The notes under the pieces are model-generated. The model saw only the letters and a list, made by a program, of their open reading frames with translations. It had not been told where the DNA came from and did not search any database. 64,000 nucleotides of DNA, taken from the NCBI GenBank assembly GCA_050953105.1, contig JBMNMA010000004.1:434001-498000 (forward strand), written 5' to 3'. The DNA comes from UBA1206 sp050953105 (GTDB taxonomy: Bacteria; Bacillota; Clostridia; Oscillospirales; CAG-382). Positions 1-7,668 of this stretch are shown here, in pieces. Every line of letters begins with the position of its first letter. Position 1 is the first letter of the stretch. Made by a program: the position numbers and the translations under genes.

Positions 1-230
1 TACCCGAACTTGACTTGCCTATACACATTTTTGCCGGAGAATACGACTTTATGACACCTATATGGCAAGCGCAGGATATTTACAACGAATTTATCCGTCT
101 GGGAAAAACCAACCTGTCGCTTTACACCTTCGAAGGCCATGACCATGACCTGAAGATTTTAAGATATATATTGAAAAACGAATTTTCAGAGGGAATGAAA
201 AAGCTCTTTGACGTGGCGGAAAGTATATGA
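1..230 (+). CDS. Alpha/beta hydrolase, C-terminal part only
   Basis: The gene enters from the left edge, so only about 75 C-terminal residues are visible. They contain an Asp in GEYDFMTP and a His in FEGHDHD, with the spacing and context of the acid and histidine of an alpha/beta-hydrolase triad. The nucleophile elbow lies outside the window. The substrate cannot be told. The stop overlaps the next start as ATGA (227-230), so the pair was probably co-transcribed. A peptidase or esterase is equally possible. Confidence 0.6.
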   Translation, partial: PELDLPIHIFAGEYDFMTPIWQAQDIYNEFIRLGKTNLSLYTFEGHDHDLKILRYILKNEFSEGMKKLFDVAESI

Positions 231-418
231 GCGGGCTTGATAATAAAGAAAGTGTTATAAATCAATATTCGGCACCGCAGAATCTTGATTACAGAATTTT
301 GCTACATGATAAATATTCGATAAATAAACAGGGGTTCGGTAACTGGCTTTTTTTAAATTACCAAATCAAACCGGGGCAAAAAATCCTTAACGGCTGTTTC
401 TTTATGTTTAAAAAATAA
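227..418 (+). pseudogene. Truncated class I SAM methyltransferase, N-terminal stub
   Basis: The 63-residue reading frame starts like a small-molecule methyltransferase: an N-terminal helix region with NLDYRILLHDKYS, a GNWLF stretch, then PGQKIL, where the family normally continues into the glycine-rich SAM-binding motif I (ELGCGTG-like). Here the frame instead reads NGCFFMFKK and stops, so the SAM site and the rest of the fold are missing. It overlaps the upstream hydrolase by 4 nt. It is best read as the stub left by a deletion. The family call rests on the N-terminal pattern only. Confidence 0.5.
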
Positions 419-474
419 CGCTTACTGACCAATGATTCTGTATTGTTATTTTGGTAAAAGGAATGGTGATAAGT

Positions 475-888
475 TTGAAAAAGATAGCTTTGTTCTTAAT
501 TACAGTGCAAGTCTTGCTTATTTTTAGCGCATGTAATTTTGACTTGTATTATGGCAAGCGTCCTTTTGACTACGGCAATGCAAAATGGGTTAGTAAAGAA
601 CCGTCAATATGGTTTGTAGTTGATATTGATGATGAGCAGTATTACTCTCCAAAAGGTGAAATTATAATCGATAATCAAACGATAGAAGTGTCATTTCGTT
701 TTATAACAGAAACGAATCAACTGTTTATTGATTTGATAAAATCAAATTCTGCTTCCTATGATTCTTTATTAAACGGTGTTTGCGAGTTTTATCCCGATAA
801 AATGATTTTGAAGGTTGAAAAAGAAAGTGACAATTTGTTTAACGAAAAATATGATACGATAACCTTTATAAAGGAACCAATAGAGTGA
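475..888 (+). CDS. Small secreted lipoprotein of unknown function
   Basis: About 137 residues. The TTG at 475 is preferred as start because GGTGAT (465-470) lies 4 nt upstream, and it gives a compact signal peptide beginning MKKIALFLI and ending in the lipobox FSAC. In-frame starts at 451 and 463 have poorer spacing. The mature part is acidic and probably beta-rich, with no motif I recognise. It should be lipid-anchored on the outer face of the membrane. The lipoprotein gene at 38601 uses the same GGTGAT-TTG start layout. Confidence 0.7.
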   Translation: MKKIALFLITVQVLLIFSACNFDLYYGKRPFDYGNAKWVSKEPSIWFVVDIDDEQYYSPKGEIIIDNQTIEVSFRFITETNQLFIDLIKSNSASYDSLLNGVCEFYPDKMILKVEKESDNLFNEKYDTITFIKEPIE

Positions 889-899
889 TGAGGTAGCTT

Positions 900-1505
900 A
901 TGAAATCCATTATAACCATTCAGCACACCGAGGCGGTTCACCATAACCTTGGAATGGTGGGCTCCTGGACTGACTGGGAACTTACCGAAAACGGAAAAGA
1001 AAAGGCCGAAAACATAGGCAAAAATCTGTCTAAACTACTTTTAGGAAAAGGCTATAAAATCTACTGCTCCGACCTTCTCCGGGCAAAACAAACCGCAACA
1101 CCCCTTGCAAGGTATCTGGGTGTCGATATTTGCTATGACTCTGATCTCAGGGAGCACAATTTAGGCGAAGCTGTGGGAAAATCCGGCCGGTGGGCAATGG
1201 AAAATGCCCTGCCTGTGTCAACCTTTGACGACCGGCAGTTTAGAGGTGCCGAAAGCAGACGGGAATTCTGGAACAGGGTTAAAAAGGCATGTGACAAAAT
1301 AATTAATGATGAAGCGGAAAGTATTGTAATCGTTTCCCACGGAGTGTTTTTAAGCGATTTTCAATCGATTTGGCTGGGTAATGATATTCACGAACTAAGA
1401 TATACCGGCTTACCCGGAGGAGTGTCGTTTTTAACTATTGACGACAATGGCAACCGGCTTATTAGCAGGTGGAACGATAGCTTCTTTATGCATATGGTAG
1501 AGTGA
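900..1505 (+). CDS. Histidine phosphatase family protein with altered RHG motif
   Basis: A 201-residue protein of the phosphoglycerate mutase-like (histidine phosphatase) fold. Visible signs are WTDWELTENGKEKAENIG near the N-terminus, the SDLLRAKQTATPLA segment that supplies a phosphate-binding Arg, and a late VSHGVFL with the second catalytic His. The usual RHG at the start reads QHT: the phosphorylated His is kept, but the preceding Arg is Gln and the following Gly is Thr. It may therefore be a divergent phosphatase or a weak enzyme. The start lies 11 nt after the lipoprotein stop. Confidence 0.8.
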   Translation: MKSIITIQHTEAVHHNLGMVGSWTDWELTENGKEKAENIGKNLSKLLLGKGYKIYCSDLLRAKQTATPLARYLGVDICYDSDLREHNLGEAVGKSGRWAMENALPVSTFDDRQFRGAESRREFWNRVKKACDKIINDEAESIVIVSHGVFLSDFQSIWLGNDIHELRYTGLPGGVSFLTIDDNGNRLISRWNDSFFMHMVE

Positions 1506-1575
1506 TTACCTAACAATAGTTAAAAAACCATTATATTTAAGTCGCCGGTTTTACGAATTTTGGTTAAATTGACAC

Positions 1576-1604
1576 TTGCAAACCCATGATATCGGGTATA
1601 TAAT
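1576..1604 (+). promoter_or_regulatory. Sigma-A type promoter of the aromatic operon
   Basis: TTGCAA (1576-1581) and a perfect TATAAT (1599-1604) are separated by 17 bp, and no other good promoter is seen before pheA. A TTGACA at 1569 is closer to consensus but would give a 24-bp spacer. Transcription should start near 1611, giving a leader of about 300 nt before pheA. Confidence 0.7.
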
Positions 1605-1632
1605 ACAACAAATACGTTTAGGAGGATACGCC

Positions 1633-1842
1633 ATGCTGTTAAAGGGCAAAGCAAATAGTTGTCGTCTTTCCCCTATGACAGATAGGGTATCTTACTATGC
1701 CTATAACAACAAAGACACTTTTTCGGTGTCTTTTTTTGCTTTTTATTTTTCTTTTATTTACCGCTATTACTATTATTTTAGCGGCAAAATTGAATATTTT
1801 ACGGAAAAGCCAAAAAGGTATTTGTTACCCGCAGGGGTCTGA
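1633..1842 (+). CDS. Phe/Tyr-rich leader peptide of the aromatic operon
   Basis: A 69-codon ORF with a very strong ribosome binding site (AGGAGG, 1620-1625, 7 nt from ATG 1633). It carries 11 Tyr and 8 Phe, nearly all between codons 21 and 55, including the runs SYYAY, FFAFYF and YRYYYYF. It sits between a promoter and pheA, and its stop is 20 nt before a terminator hairpin. By analogy with trp and pheA leaders of other bacteria, ribosome stalling when charged tRNA-Phe or tRNA-Tyr is scarce would control transcription of the operon. It is longer than classical leaders (14-30 codons) and spans a first terminator-like hairpin at 1711. The regulatory role is inferred. Confidence 0.75.
   Translation: MLLKGKANSCRLSPMTDRVSYYAYNNKDTFSVSFFAFYFSFIYRYYYYFSGKIEYFTEKPKRYLLPAGV
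1671..1687 (+). promoter_or_regulatory. Small hairpin inside the leader
   Basis: CCCTAT (1671-1676) and ATAGGG (1682-1687) form a 6-bp stem with a 5-nt loop, just before the first Tyr codons of the leader peptide. A nearby GTCTTT (1664-1669) could pair with AAAGAC (1711-1716) around this hairpin and so compete with the first terminator stem. Confidence 0.4.
1711..1737 (+). terminator. First terminator-like hairpin, inside the leader ORF
   Basis: AAAGACAC (1711-1718) pairs with GTGTCTTT (1726-1733) and is followed by TTTT. The hairpin lies within the leader peptide reading frame, directly after the first Tyr codons, so translating or stalled ribosomes would open it. It may terminate untranslated leader RNA. 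Confidence 0.55.
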
Positions 1843-1896
1843 CAAAATGTGCATGTATAAGTAAAGCGGCTTTTCCCAAGCGGAAAAGCCGCTTTT
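1803..1896 (+). promoter_or_regulatory. Terminator with competing antiterminator arm before pheA
   Basis: The terminator is a perfect 14-bp stem, AAAGCGGCTTTTCC (1863-1876) with its complement (1882-1895), a 5-nt loop and a short U tract, ending 21 nt before pheA. The sequence GGAAAAGCC of its 3-prime arm occurs again at 1803-1811, inside the leader ORF. That copy can pair with GGCTTTTCC (1868-1876), excluding the terminator. A stretch GCTTTT (1738-1743) in the aromatic codon run could in turn pair with the upstream copy. This is the layout of a ribosome-controlled attenuator. Confidence 0.75.
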
Positions 1897-1916
1897 ATAT
1901 ATAAAAGGAGCAGCCT

Positions 1917-3011
1917 ATGAACAAGCTTCAGGAAGCAAGACACCGGATAGACGCCATTGACGCAGAGATGGCAAGGCTTTTTAAGGAACGGATGGCCGCC
2001 TCCCGCATGGCCGCCGAATACAAAATGGAAAACGGCCTTGCCGTGTTCGATTCCACCCGGGAAGAGGAGGTAATCTGGCGGAACGCCAAAAATTTCGACG
2101 ACGACGAGCTTAAACCCTACTACATCTCCTTCTTAAAATACACCATGACCTTATCCAAAAACTATCAGCACCGGCTGCTTGAGGGCATGAAAATCGCCTA
2201 TTCCGGCGTTCCCGGCGCCTTCGGCTATATCGCAGCCAGGCGAATATACCCCGAAAGCGTTCCCGTTTCCTATAACTCCTTTGCCGAAGCCTATAAGGCG
2301 GTGGAGGAGGGGGAATGCGACTGTGCGGTGCTGCCCATTGAAAACTCCTTTGCCGGTGACGTGGCCCAGGTTTTGGATTTAATGTTTTTCGGCTCCCTGT
2401 TTGTTACCGGGGTGTATGACCTTGAAGTGGTGCATAATCTCCTTGGCAACGCCGGAGCCACTATTAACACAGTGAAAGAGGTTATAAGCCACCCCCAGGC
2501 CCTTGAACAGTGTATGCCATATATTGAAAAGCAGGGGTTTGTGCCGACGGAATGCGCCAACACCGCCGTTGCCGCAAAGCAGGTGGCATCCTCCGGCAGG
2601 ACGGATATTGCCGCAATCGCCTCTATCGAAACGGCCATGCTGTATGGACTTAACGTTATCGACACAAAAATAAACCAAAGCAGCACAAACACCACCCGTT
2701 TTGCCGTATTTTCCAAAGCCCCCAACCGGGAAAGCGAAAGCCACAACCATTTTATAATGTTTTTCACCGTTAAAAACGAGGCAGGATCCCTCGGCAAAGC
2801 GGTATCCGTCATAGGCGAGCAGGGATTTAACATGAAAGCGTTAAAATCCCGCCCCACAAAAGAACTTATTTGGGACTACTATTTTTTTGTCGAAAGTTAT
2901 GGTAATATATACGGTGAAAAGGGTAGAGAAATGTTATCAAAGCTTTCGGAAGTATGCTCCAGCCTAAAAGTGGTGGGGAGCTTTGACAGGGAAATAAGGC
3001 TCGAAAATTAA
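1917..3011 (+). CDS. pheA: Bifunctional chorismate mutase / prephenate dehydratase
   Basis: Makes phenylpyruvate from chorismate through prephenate in phenylalanine synthesis. The 364 residues show an AroQ-type chorismate mutase helix bundle (about 1-85), a prephenate dehydratase domain from the IAYSGVPGAFGYIA segment (about 92-272) with the TNTTRF catalytic signature, and a C-terminal ACT domain (about 282-360) with NEAGSLGKA and KSRP, the usual Phe-binding feedback site. The start is set by AAAAGGAG (1903-1910). It is the first gene of the operon, directly behind the attenuator. Confidence 0.95.
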   Translation: MNKLQEARHRIDAIDAEMARLFKERMAASRMAAEYKMENGLAVFDSTREEEVIWRNAKNFDDDELKPYYISFLKYTMTLSKNYQHRLLEGMKIAYSGVPGAFGYIAARRIYPESVPVSYNSFAEAYKAVEEGECDCAVLPIENSFAGDVAQVLDLMFFGSLFVTGVYDLEVVHNLLGNAGATINTVKEVISHPQALEQCMPYIEKQGFVPTECANTAVAAKQVASSGRTDIAAIASIETAMLYGLNVIDTKINQSSTNTTRFAVFSKAPNRESESHNHFIMFFTVKNEAGSLGKAVSVIGEQGFNMKALKSRPTKELIWDYYFFVESYGNIYGEKGREMLSKLSEVCSSLKVVGSFDREIRLEN

Positions 3012-3026
3012 AAGCGGGGGAAAAGC

Positions 3027-4028
3027 ATGAAATTAACCGTGTCTTTAGGCCAAAACAGCTATGATATACTGGTTGAAAGGGGAATGCTGGATAGCATCGG
3101 CAGCCTTTTAAACCTTAATCGCAGGGTGCTTATAATTACCGATGACGGCGTTCCGGCAGAATATGCGCAAAAAGTCGCAGGACAAAGCAAAAATCCTTTT
3201 GTTTTTACCATAAAATCCGGGGAAGAAAGCAAAAATATTGATTCTTATAAAAACATTCTTTCCTACATGGTTGAAAACAACTTCACCCGCACCGACTGTG
3301 TCGTTGCCGTGGGCGGAGGGGTTGTGGGCGACCTTGCCGGCTTTGCCGCCGCCACCTATATGCGGGGGGTTGATTTTTACAATATCCCCACCACCCTCCT
3401 TTCCCAGATAGATTCCTCCATTGGGGGCAAGACCGGAATAAATTTCGGCGGCTTTAAGAATATTGTGGGGGCCTTCTACCAGCCGAAAAGGGTAATAATC
3501 GACCCGGACGTTTTACAAACTCTCCCCCCGAGGCTTTTTTCCAACGGCCTTGCGGAGGCAATAAAAATGGCAGCTACCTGCGACGCAAAGCTGTTTGAAA
3601 TATTCGAAAAAGAAGACATCACAGGCAAAATAGACGAAATTATTGTAAAATCCCTTAATATCAAAAAAGAAGTGGTGGAAAAGGATGAAAAGGAATCCGG
3701 CCTTCGCCGGGTGTTAAACTTCGGCCACACCGTCGGCCATGCCATAGAAAGCCTGAATACCGGACTGCTTCACGGCGAATGTGTGGCGCTGGGGATGATA
3801 CCCATGTCATCTCCCAAGGCAAGGGCAAAAATAATCAAAGCCCTTGAAAACACCAGACTGCCTTCTTTTTATGACTATGACGCCGAAAAACTAATAGCAG
3901 CCATAGCCCATGACAAAAAGGCGTCGGGGAACAATATAAACATTGTGTATGTAGAGGAAATCGGCTCGTTTAAGATTATCGAAAAACCCATAGACAGCTT
4001 AAGGGAAATGCTGATGTCGGCATTTTGA
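3027..4028 (+). CDS. aroB: 3-dehydroquinate synthase
   Basis: Second enzyme of the shikimate pathway: NAD- and metal-dependent cyclisation of DAHP to 3-dehydroquinate in the cytoplasm. The Rossmann part carries VAVGGGVVGDLAGFAA, followed by PTTLLSQIDSSIGGKTG and the metal-site regions GLAEAIK and LNFGHTVGHAIE, then HGE. At 333 residues it is slightly shorter than the usual 350-360. It follows pheA by 15 nt with a GGGGGAAAAG ribosome binding site. Confidence 0.94.
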   Translation: MKLTVSLGQNSYDILVERGMLDSIGSLLNLNRRVLIITDDGVPAEYAQKVAGQSKNPFVFTIKSGEESKNIDSYKNILSYMVENNFTRTDCVVAVGGGVVGDLAGFAAATYMRGVDFYNIPTTLLSQIDSSIGGKTGINFGGFKNIVGAFYQPKRVIIDPDVLQTLPPRLFSNGLAEAIKMAATCDAKLFEIFEKEDITGKIDEIIVKSLNIKKEVVEKDEKESGLRRVLNFGHTVGHAIESLNTGLLHGECVALGMIPMSSPKARAKIIKALENTRLPSFYDYDAEKLIAAIAHDKKASGNNINIVYVEEIGSFKIIEKPIDSLREMLMSAF

Positions 4029-4046
4029 AAAACGGGGAGGACGAAA

Positions 4047-5150
4047 ATGAAAAATACCATAGGTAATAACATAACGCTTACCATATTCGGCGAAAGCCAC
4101 GGCCCCTCGGTGGGGGTGGTAATAGACGGCCTTGCCCCGGGGATAAAGGTTGACACTGATAAAATAAGCCGTTTTCTCTCACTTCGCCGTCCGGCAGGGG
4201 ATATTTCCACCTCACGCATTGAAAACGACGAATTTACCATAGAAAGCGGAGTGTTTGAAGGCTACACCACCGGCACCCCCGTTTGCATCCGCATCCCCAA
4301 TCAGAATGTAAAAAGCGGGGACTATTCCGACATCAAAACCAAGGCAAGACCGGGACACGCCGATTATGCCGCCTATCGTAAATATCACGGCTTTGCCGAC
4401 TACCGGGGGGGCGGACATTTCAGCGGCAGGGTTACCGCCGGACTGGTTGCCGCCGGTGCCATTTTCATGGATGCCCTTGAAAAAAAGAATATCCATATCG
4501 GCAGCCATATCTTATCTTTAGCCGGCATTTCCGACCGGAATTTTGAAAATTATTCAGATGATATAAAGTCATTGGCCTCCTCCCCGTTTCCCGTCCTTGA
4601 CCAAAATGCCGCCCTGCTTATGAAAGACGCCATTTCTGCCGCCAAAGCAGAAGGGGACAGCATAGGGGGCATACTCCAGACGGCGATAATAAATCTGCCG
4701 GCAGGCTTGGGGGAACCCTGGTTTGACAGTATGGAAAGCCTTATTTCCCATGCTGTTTTCTCGGTGGGGGGAGTAAAGGGGATAGAGTTCGGCGCTGGTT
4801 TCGGCTTTGCCAATATGAAAGGCAGCCAAGCTAACGACAGCTTTCGTGTTGACGATACCGGCAGCATCTACACCCAAACCAACAACAACGGCGGTATAAA
4901 CGGGGGTATTACCAACGGAATGCCGGTGGTTTTCAACACAGTTATAAAACCCACCTCTTCAATTTACAAACCTCAGCAGACGGTGGACTTTATAAAAGGA
5001 GAAAATACCGACCTTGAAATAAAAGGCCGCCACGACCCCTGCATTGTCCACCGGGCAAGGGTTGTTATAGACAGCCTTGCCGCCTTTGTGATATGCGACA
5101 TCCTTTGCGGCCGCTACGGCACCGACTTTTTGGCCGACGGGAGGGAATAA
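4047..5150 (+). CDS. aroC: Chorismate synthase
   Basis: Last step of the shikimate pathway: loss of phosphate from EPSP to give chorismate, using reduced FMN. The 367-residue protein has the N-terminal signature FGESHGPSVGVVIDG, the RPGHADYA segment, GGGHFSGRVTA, and a C-terminal RHDPCIVHRARVVIDS region, all typical. The start is set by the GGGGAGG upstream. It lies 18 nt after aroB and 1 nt before aroQ. Confidence 0.95.
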   Translation: MKNTIGNNITLTIFGESHGPSVGVVIDGLAPGIKVDTDKISRFLSLRRPAGDISTSRIENDEFTIESGVFEGYTTGTPVCIRIPNQNVKSGDYSDIKTKARPGHADYAAYRKYHGFADYRGGGHFSGRVTAGLVAAGAIFMDALEKKNIHIGSHILSLAGISDRNFENYSDDIKSLASSPFPVLDQNAALLMKDAISAAKAEGDSIGGILQTAIINLPAGLGEPWFDSMESLISHAVFSVGGVKGIEFGAGFGFANMKGSQANDSFRVDDTGSIYTQTNNNGGINGGITNGMPVVFNTVIKPTSSIYKPQQTVDFIKGENTDLEIKGRHDPCIVHRARVVIDSLAAFVICDILCGRYGTDFLADGRE

Positions 5151-5151
5151 C

Positions 5152-5583
5152 ATGAAAATACTAGTCATCAATGGTCCCAACCTTAATATGCTGGGTATCC
5201 GCCAGCCGGAAATATACGGCAATAAGAACTATAAAAACTTAATTTCCCTTATAAAAAACCACTGCAAAGCCAAAAAAATTAAGGTTAAATTTTTTCAATC
5301 CAACCATGAAGGCAAGATTATAGATAAAATTCAAAATGCCTACGGAAAATTTGACGGCATTGTCATAAATCCCGGGGGACTTACCCACACCAGCGTTTGT
5401 CTTCTTGACGCTCTGTCGTCGGTGGGAATCCCTGCGGCGGAGGTGCATATTTCCGACGTAAACAGCCGGGAGGATTTCAGAAAAATAAGCTTTATCAGGC
5501 AATACTGCAAAATAACCGTATCCGACAAGGGGTTTGAAGGTTACCTTGAAGCAATCGATTTTTTGGCAGGATATAGGGTGTAG
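5152..5583 (+). CDS. aroQ: Type II 3-dehydroquinate dehydratase
   Basis: Dehydrates 3-dehydroquinate to 3-dehydroshikimate. The 143 residues match the small dodecameric type II enzyme: NGPNLNMLGIRQPEIYG at the start with the catalytic Tyr, QSNHEGKIID, the NPGGLTHTSV segment and VHISDVNSREDFR. Only 1 nt separates it from aroC, so translation is probably coupled. The type I enzyme (aroD) is not needed here. Confidence 0.94.
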   Translation: MKILVINGPNLNMLGIRQPEIYGNKNYKNLISLIKNHCKAKKIKVKFFQSNHEGKIIDKIQNAYGKFDGIVINPGGLTHTSVCLLDALSSVGIPAAEVHISDVNSREDFRKISFIRQYCKITVSDKGFEGYLEAIDFLAGYRV

Positions 5584-5586
5584 GCT

Positions 5587-6807
5587 ATGAAAATAAAAAT
5601 TTACCCCTCATCCCTTTCGGGTGAAATTGCCGCCCCGCCCTCAAAAAGCATGGCCCACCGGCATATTATCGCCGCATCCCTGGCGGATGGAGTGTCGGCT
5701 TTGCAAAACATAGCCTTTTCCGACGATATAAATGCCACCATAGGGTGTATAAATTCCCTTGGTGGGAAAATCAAAGCAAACAGCGACAGGCTTAATATAA
5801 CCGGTTTTGATATTTTTTCCGCCAATCCGACAGATACGCTGTTTGTTAACGAAAGCGGCTCCACCCTTCGCTTTCTAATCCCGCTATGTCTTTTGACAGA
5901 CAAAAAAATCACCTTTACGGGTAAAGAAAGGCTTTTTGCCCGCCCCCTTGAGGTTTATGAAAATATATGTGCTTCACAAGGGATTTACTTTGAAAAGGGA
6001 AATGATTATCTAACAGTCAGGGGAAAGCTTAATCCGAGCAGATTTAAAATTCCCGGCAATATAAGCAGCCAGTTTTTCACCGGACTCCTTTTTGCCCTCC
6101 CTCTTCTTGACGGGGATAGCAGCATTGAAATAGAAGGAAAAGCCGAAAGCCTTTCCTATCTTGAAATGACAATACAGACCTTATCCGAATACGGCATAAA
6201 GGCTTATTTTAACGGCAAAGAAATAAAAATTCCCGGCAATCAAAAATATATCCCCAAAAACGCAACTGTGGAGGGGGACTATTCCAACTCAGCGTTTTTC
6301 GACGCCCTAAATCATTTAGGCCATAAGGTCAGCGTTATCGGGCTTGACGAAAATTCCCTCCAGGGGGACAAAATATATAAGGAATATTTTAATCTAATAG
6401 GCAAAACGACACTTGACCTTGAAAACTGCCCCGACCTTGCCCCTATTCTCTTTGCCCTTGCGGCATACAAGGGGGGCGGCGAATTTAACGGAACCGGCAG
6501 GCTTAAATTAAAAGAAAGCGACCGGGGAAAAGCCATGGCCGAGGAGCTATTGAAATTCGGCGCAGAGGTTAAGATATACGAAAATTCGGTAAGCGTAAAG
6601 GCTCAAAAACTTCATACGCCAACCGAAACATTAAAAAGCCATTCCGACCACCGGATTGTAATGTCACTGGCGGTGCTCTGCACAATTTACGGCGGTGAAA
6701 TCGAAGGCTACCGGGCGGTTGACAAAAGTATGCCCGACTTTTTTGATAAGTTATCCGCCTTAGGCGGTAGGTTTGACACAGAGGAAATATATGAAAATAA
6801 ACAATAG
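5587..6807 (+). CDS. aroA: EPSP synthase (3-phosphoshikimate 1-carboxyvinyltransferase)
   Basis: Joins shikimate-3-phosphate and phosphoenolpyruvate. The 406 residues include the N-terminal PPSKSMAHRHIIAASLA, the SGSTLRFLIPL phosphate-binding loop, the LKLKESDRG segment with Lys/Glu/Asp active-site residues, and SDHRIVMSLAV. The length is a little under the usual 425-430. The start is 4 nt after aroQ, and the end overlaps tyrA by 17 nt. Confidence 0.94.
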   Translation: MKIKIYPSSLSGEIAAPPSKSMAHRHIIAASLADGVSALQNIAFSDDINATIGCINSLGGKIKANSDRLNITGFDIFSANPTDTLFVNESGSTLRFLIPLCLLTDKKITFTGKERLFARPLEVYENICASQGIYFEKGNDYLTVRGKLNPSRFKIPGNISSQFFTGLLFALPLLDGDSSIEIEGKAESLSYLEMTIQTLSEYGIKAYFNGKEIKIPGNQKYIPKNATVEGDYSNSAFFDALNHLGHKVSVIGLDENSLQGDKIYKEYFNLIGKTTLDLENCPDLAPILFALAAYKGGGEFNGTGRLKLKESDRGKAMAEELLKFGAEVKIYENSVSVKAQKLHTPTETLKSHSDHRIVMSLAVLCTIYGGEIEGYRAVDKSMPDFFDKLSALGGRFDTEEIYENKQ

Positions 6808-7648
6808 AATGAAAATACTTATAGTAGGGCTTGGCCTTATCGGCGGCAGCTACGCCATGGCGTTAAAAAAGAAGGGTTATTATGTTTCGGCAATAACCCG
6901 TTCCCAATCCACCATAGATTATGCCCTTGATAAGGGAATAATCGACAAAGGCTCGGCCGAAGTTACTCCCTCCCTTGTGAAAGAGGCGGATGTGGTGGTT
7001 TTCGCCCTATATCCTAATGTTTTTATAAAGTGGATAGAGGAAAACCAAAGTTATTTCAAATCCGGAGCAATAATCACCGACGTAACCGGGGTTAAATGCG
7101 GCGTGGTGTATAAAATACAGGAAATCCTCCGCAATGACGTGGAGTTTATATCCGCCCACCCAATGGCGGGCAAAGAGGTTTACGGGATTAAAAACGCCGA
7201 CGACGCCATTTTCAGGCAGGCAAACTATATTGTCGTCCCCACCGAAAGAAACACCCAAGAGGCAATAGAGTTTTGCGAATCCCTTGGAGCGGAGCTGGGT
7301 TTTCGTAAAATTTCCGTCCTAAGCCCCAAAGAGCATGATAAAATGATAGCCTTCCTTTCCCAGCTTACCCACTGTATTGCCGTCGCCCTGATGAACGCCA
7401 GCGACAACCCCCGCCTTTCCGACTACACCGGCGACTCTTTCAGGGATCTGACGAGGATTGCTAAAATAAACGAAAATATGTGGAGCGAGCTGTTTTTACT
7501 TAACAAAGACGCTTTGCTTGACGAAATAGATGCCTTTATGTTAAAAATGACAACGCTCAGAAATTTCCTTGCCGAAGGTAATGCCGAGGGCATGAAGGAA
7601 ATGATGAGAACATCCACCACTCGCAGAGAACAGTTCGATAAAAAATAA
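6791..7648 (+). CDS. tyrA: Prephenate dehydrogenase
   Basis: NAD-dependent oxidative decarboxylation of prephenate to 4-hydroxyphenylpyruvate, the tyrosine branch. It begins with a Rossmann signature VGLGLIGGSYAMAL and has the conserved AHPMAGKE segment and a helical C-terminal half. ATG 6791 is chosen because GAGG (6781-6784) is well placed; ATG 6809 has no ribosome binding site. The start lies inside the end of aroA, suggesting coupling. About 285 residues, without a C-terminal ACT domain. Arogenate specificity is not excluded. Confidence 0.9.
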   Translation: MKINNRMKILIVGLGLIGGSYAMALKKKGYYVSAITRSQSTIDYALDKGIIDKGSAEVTPSLVKEADVVVFALYPNVFIKWIEENQSYFKSGAIITDVTGVKCGVVYKIQEILRNDVEFISAHPMAGKEVYGIKNADDAIFRQANYIVVPTERNTQEAIEFCESLGAELGFRKISVLSPKEHDKMIAFLSQLTHCIAVALMNASDNPRLSDYTGDSFRDLTRIAKINENMWSELFLLNKDALLDEIDAFMLKMTTLRNFLAEGNAEGMKEMMRTSTTRREQFDKK

Positions 7649-7668
7649 CAAACGGCAGGTTTTGACTT

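Noticed and set aside
1605..1900. T-box riboswitch upstream of pheA
   Set aside because: No AGGGTGGNACCGCG-type T-box sequence or stem I pattern is visible; the aromatic leader ORF explains the region better.
2291..2857. Long open frame on the minus strand within pheA
   Set aside because: It is antisense to a clear pheA with strong motifs on the other strand; low-complexity translation and no ribosome binding site.
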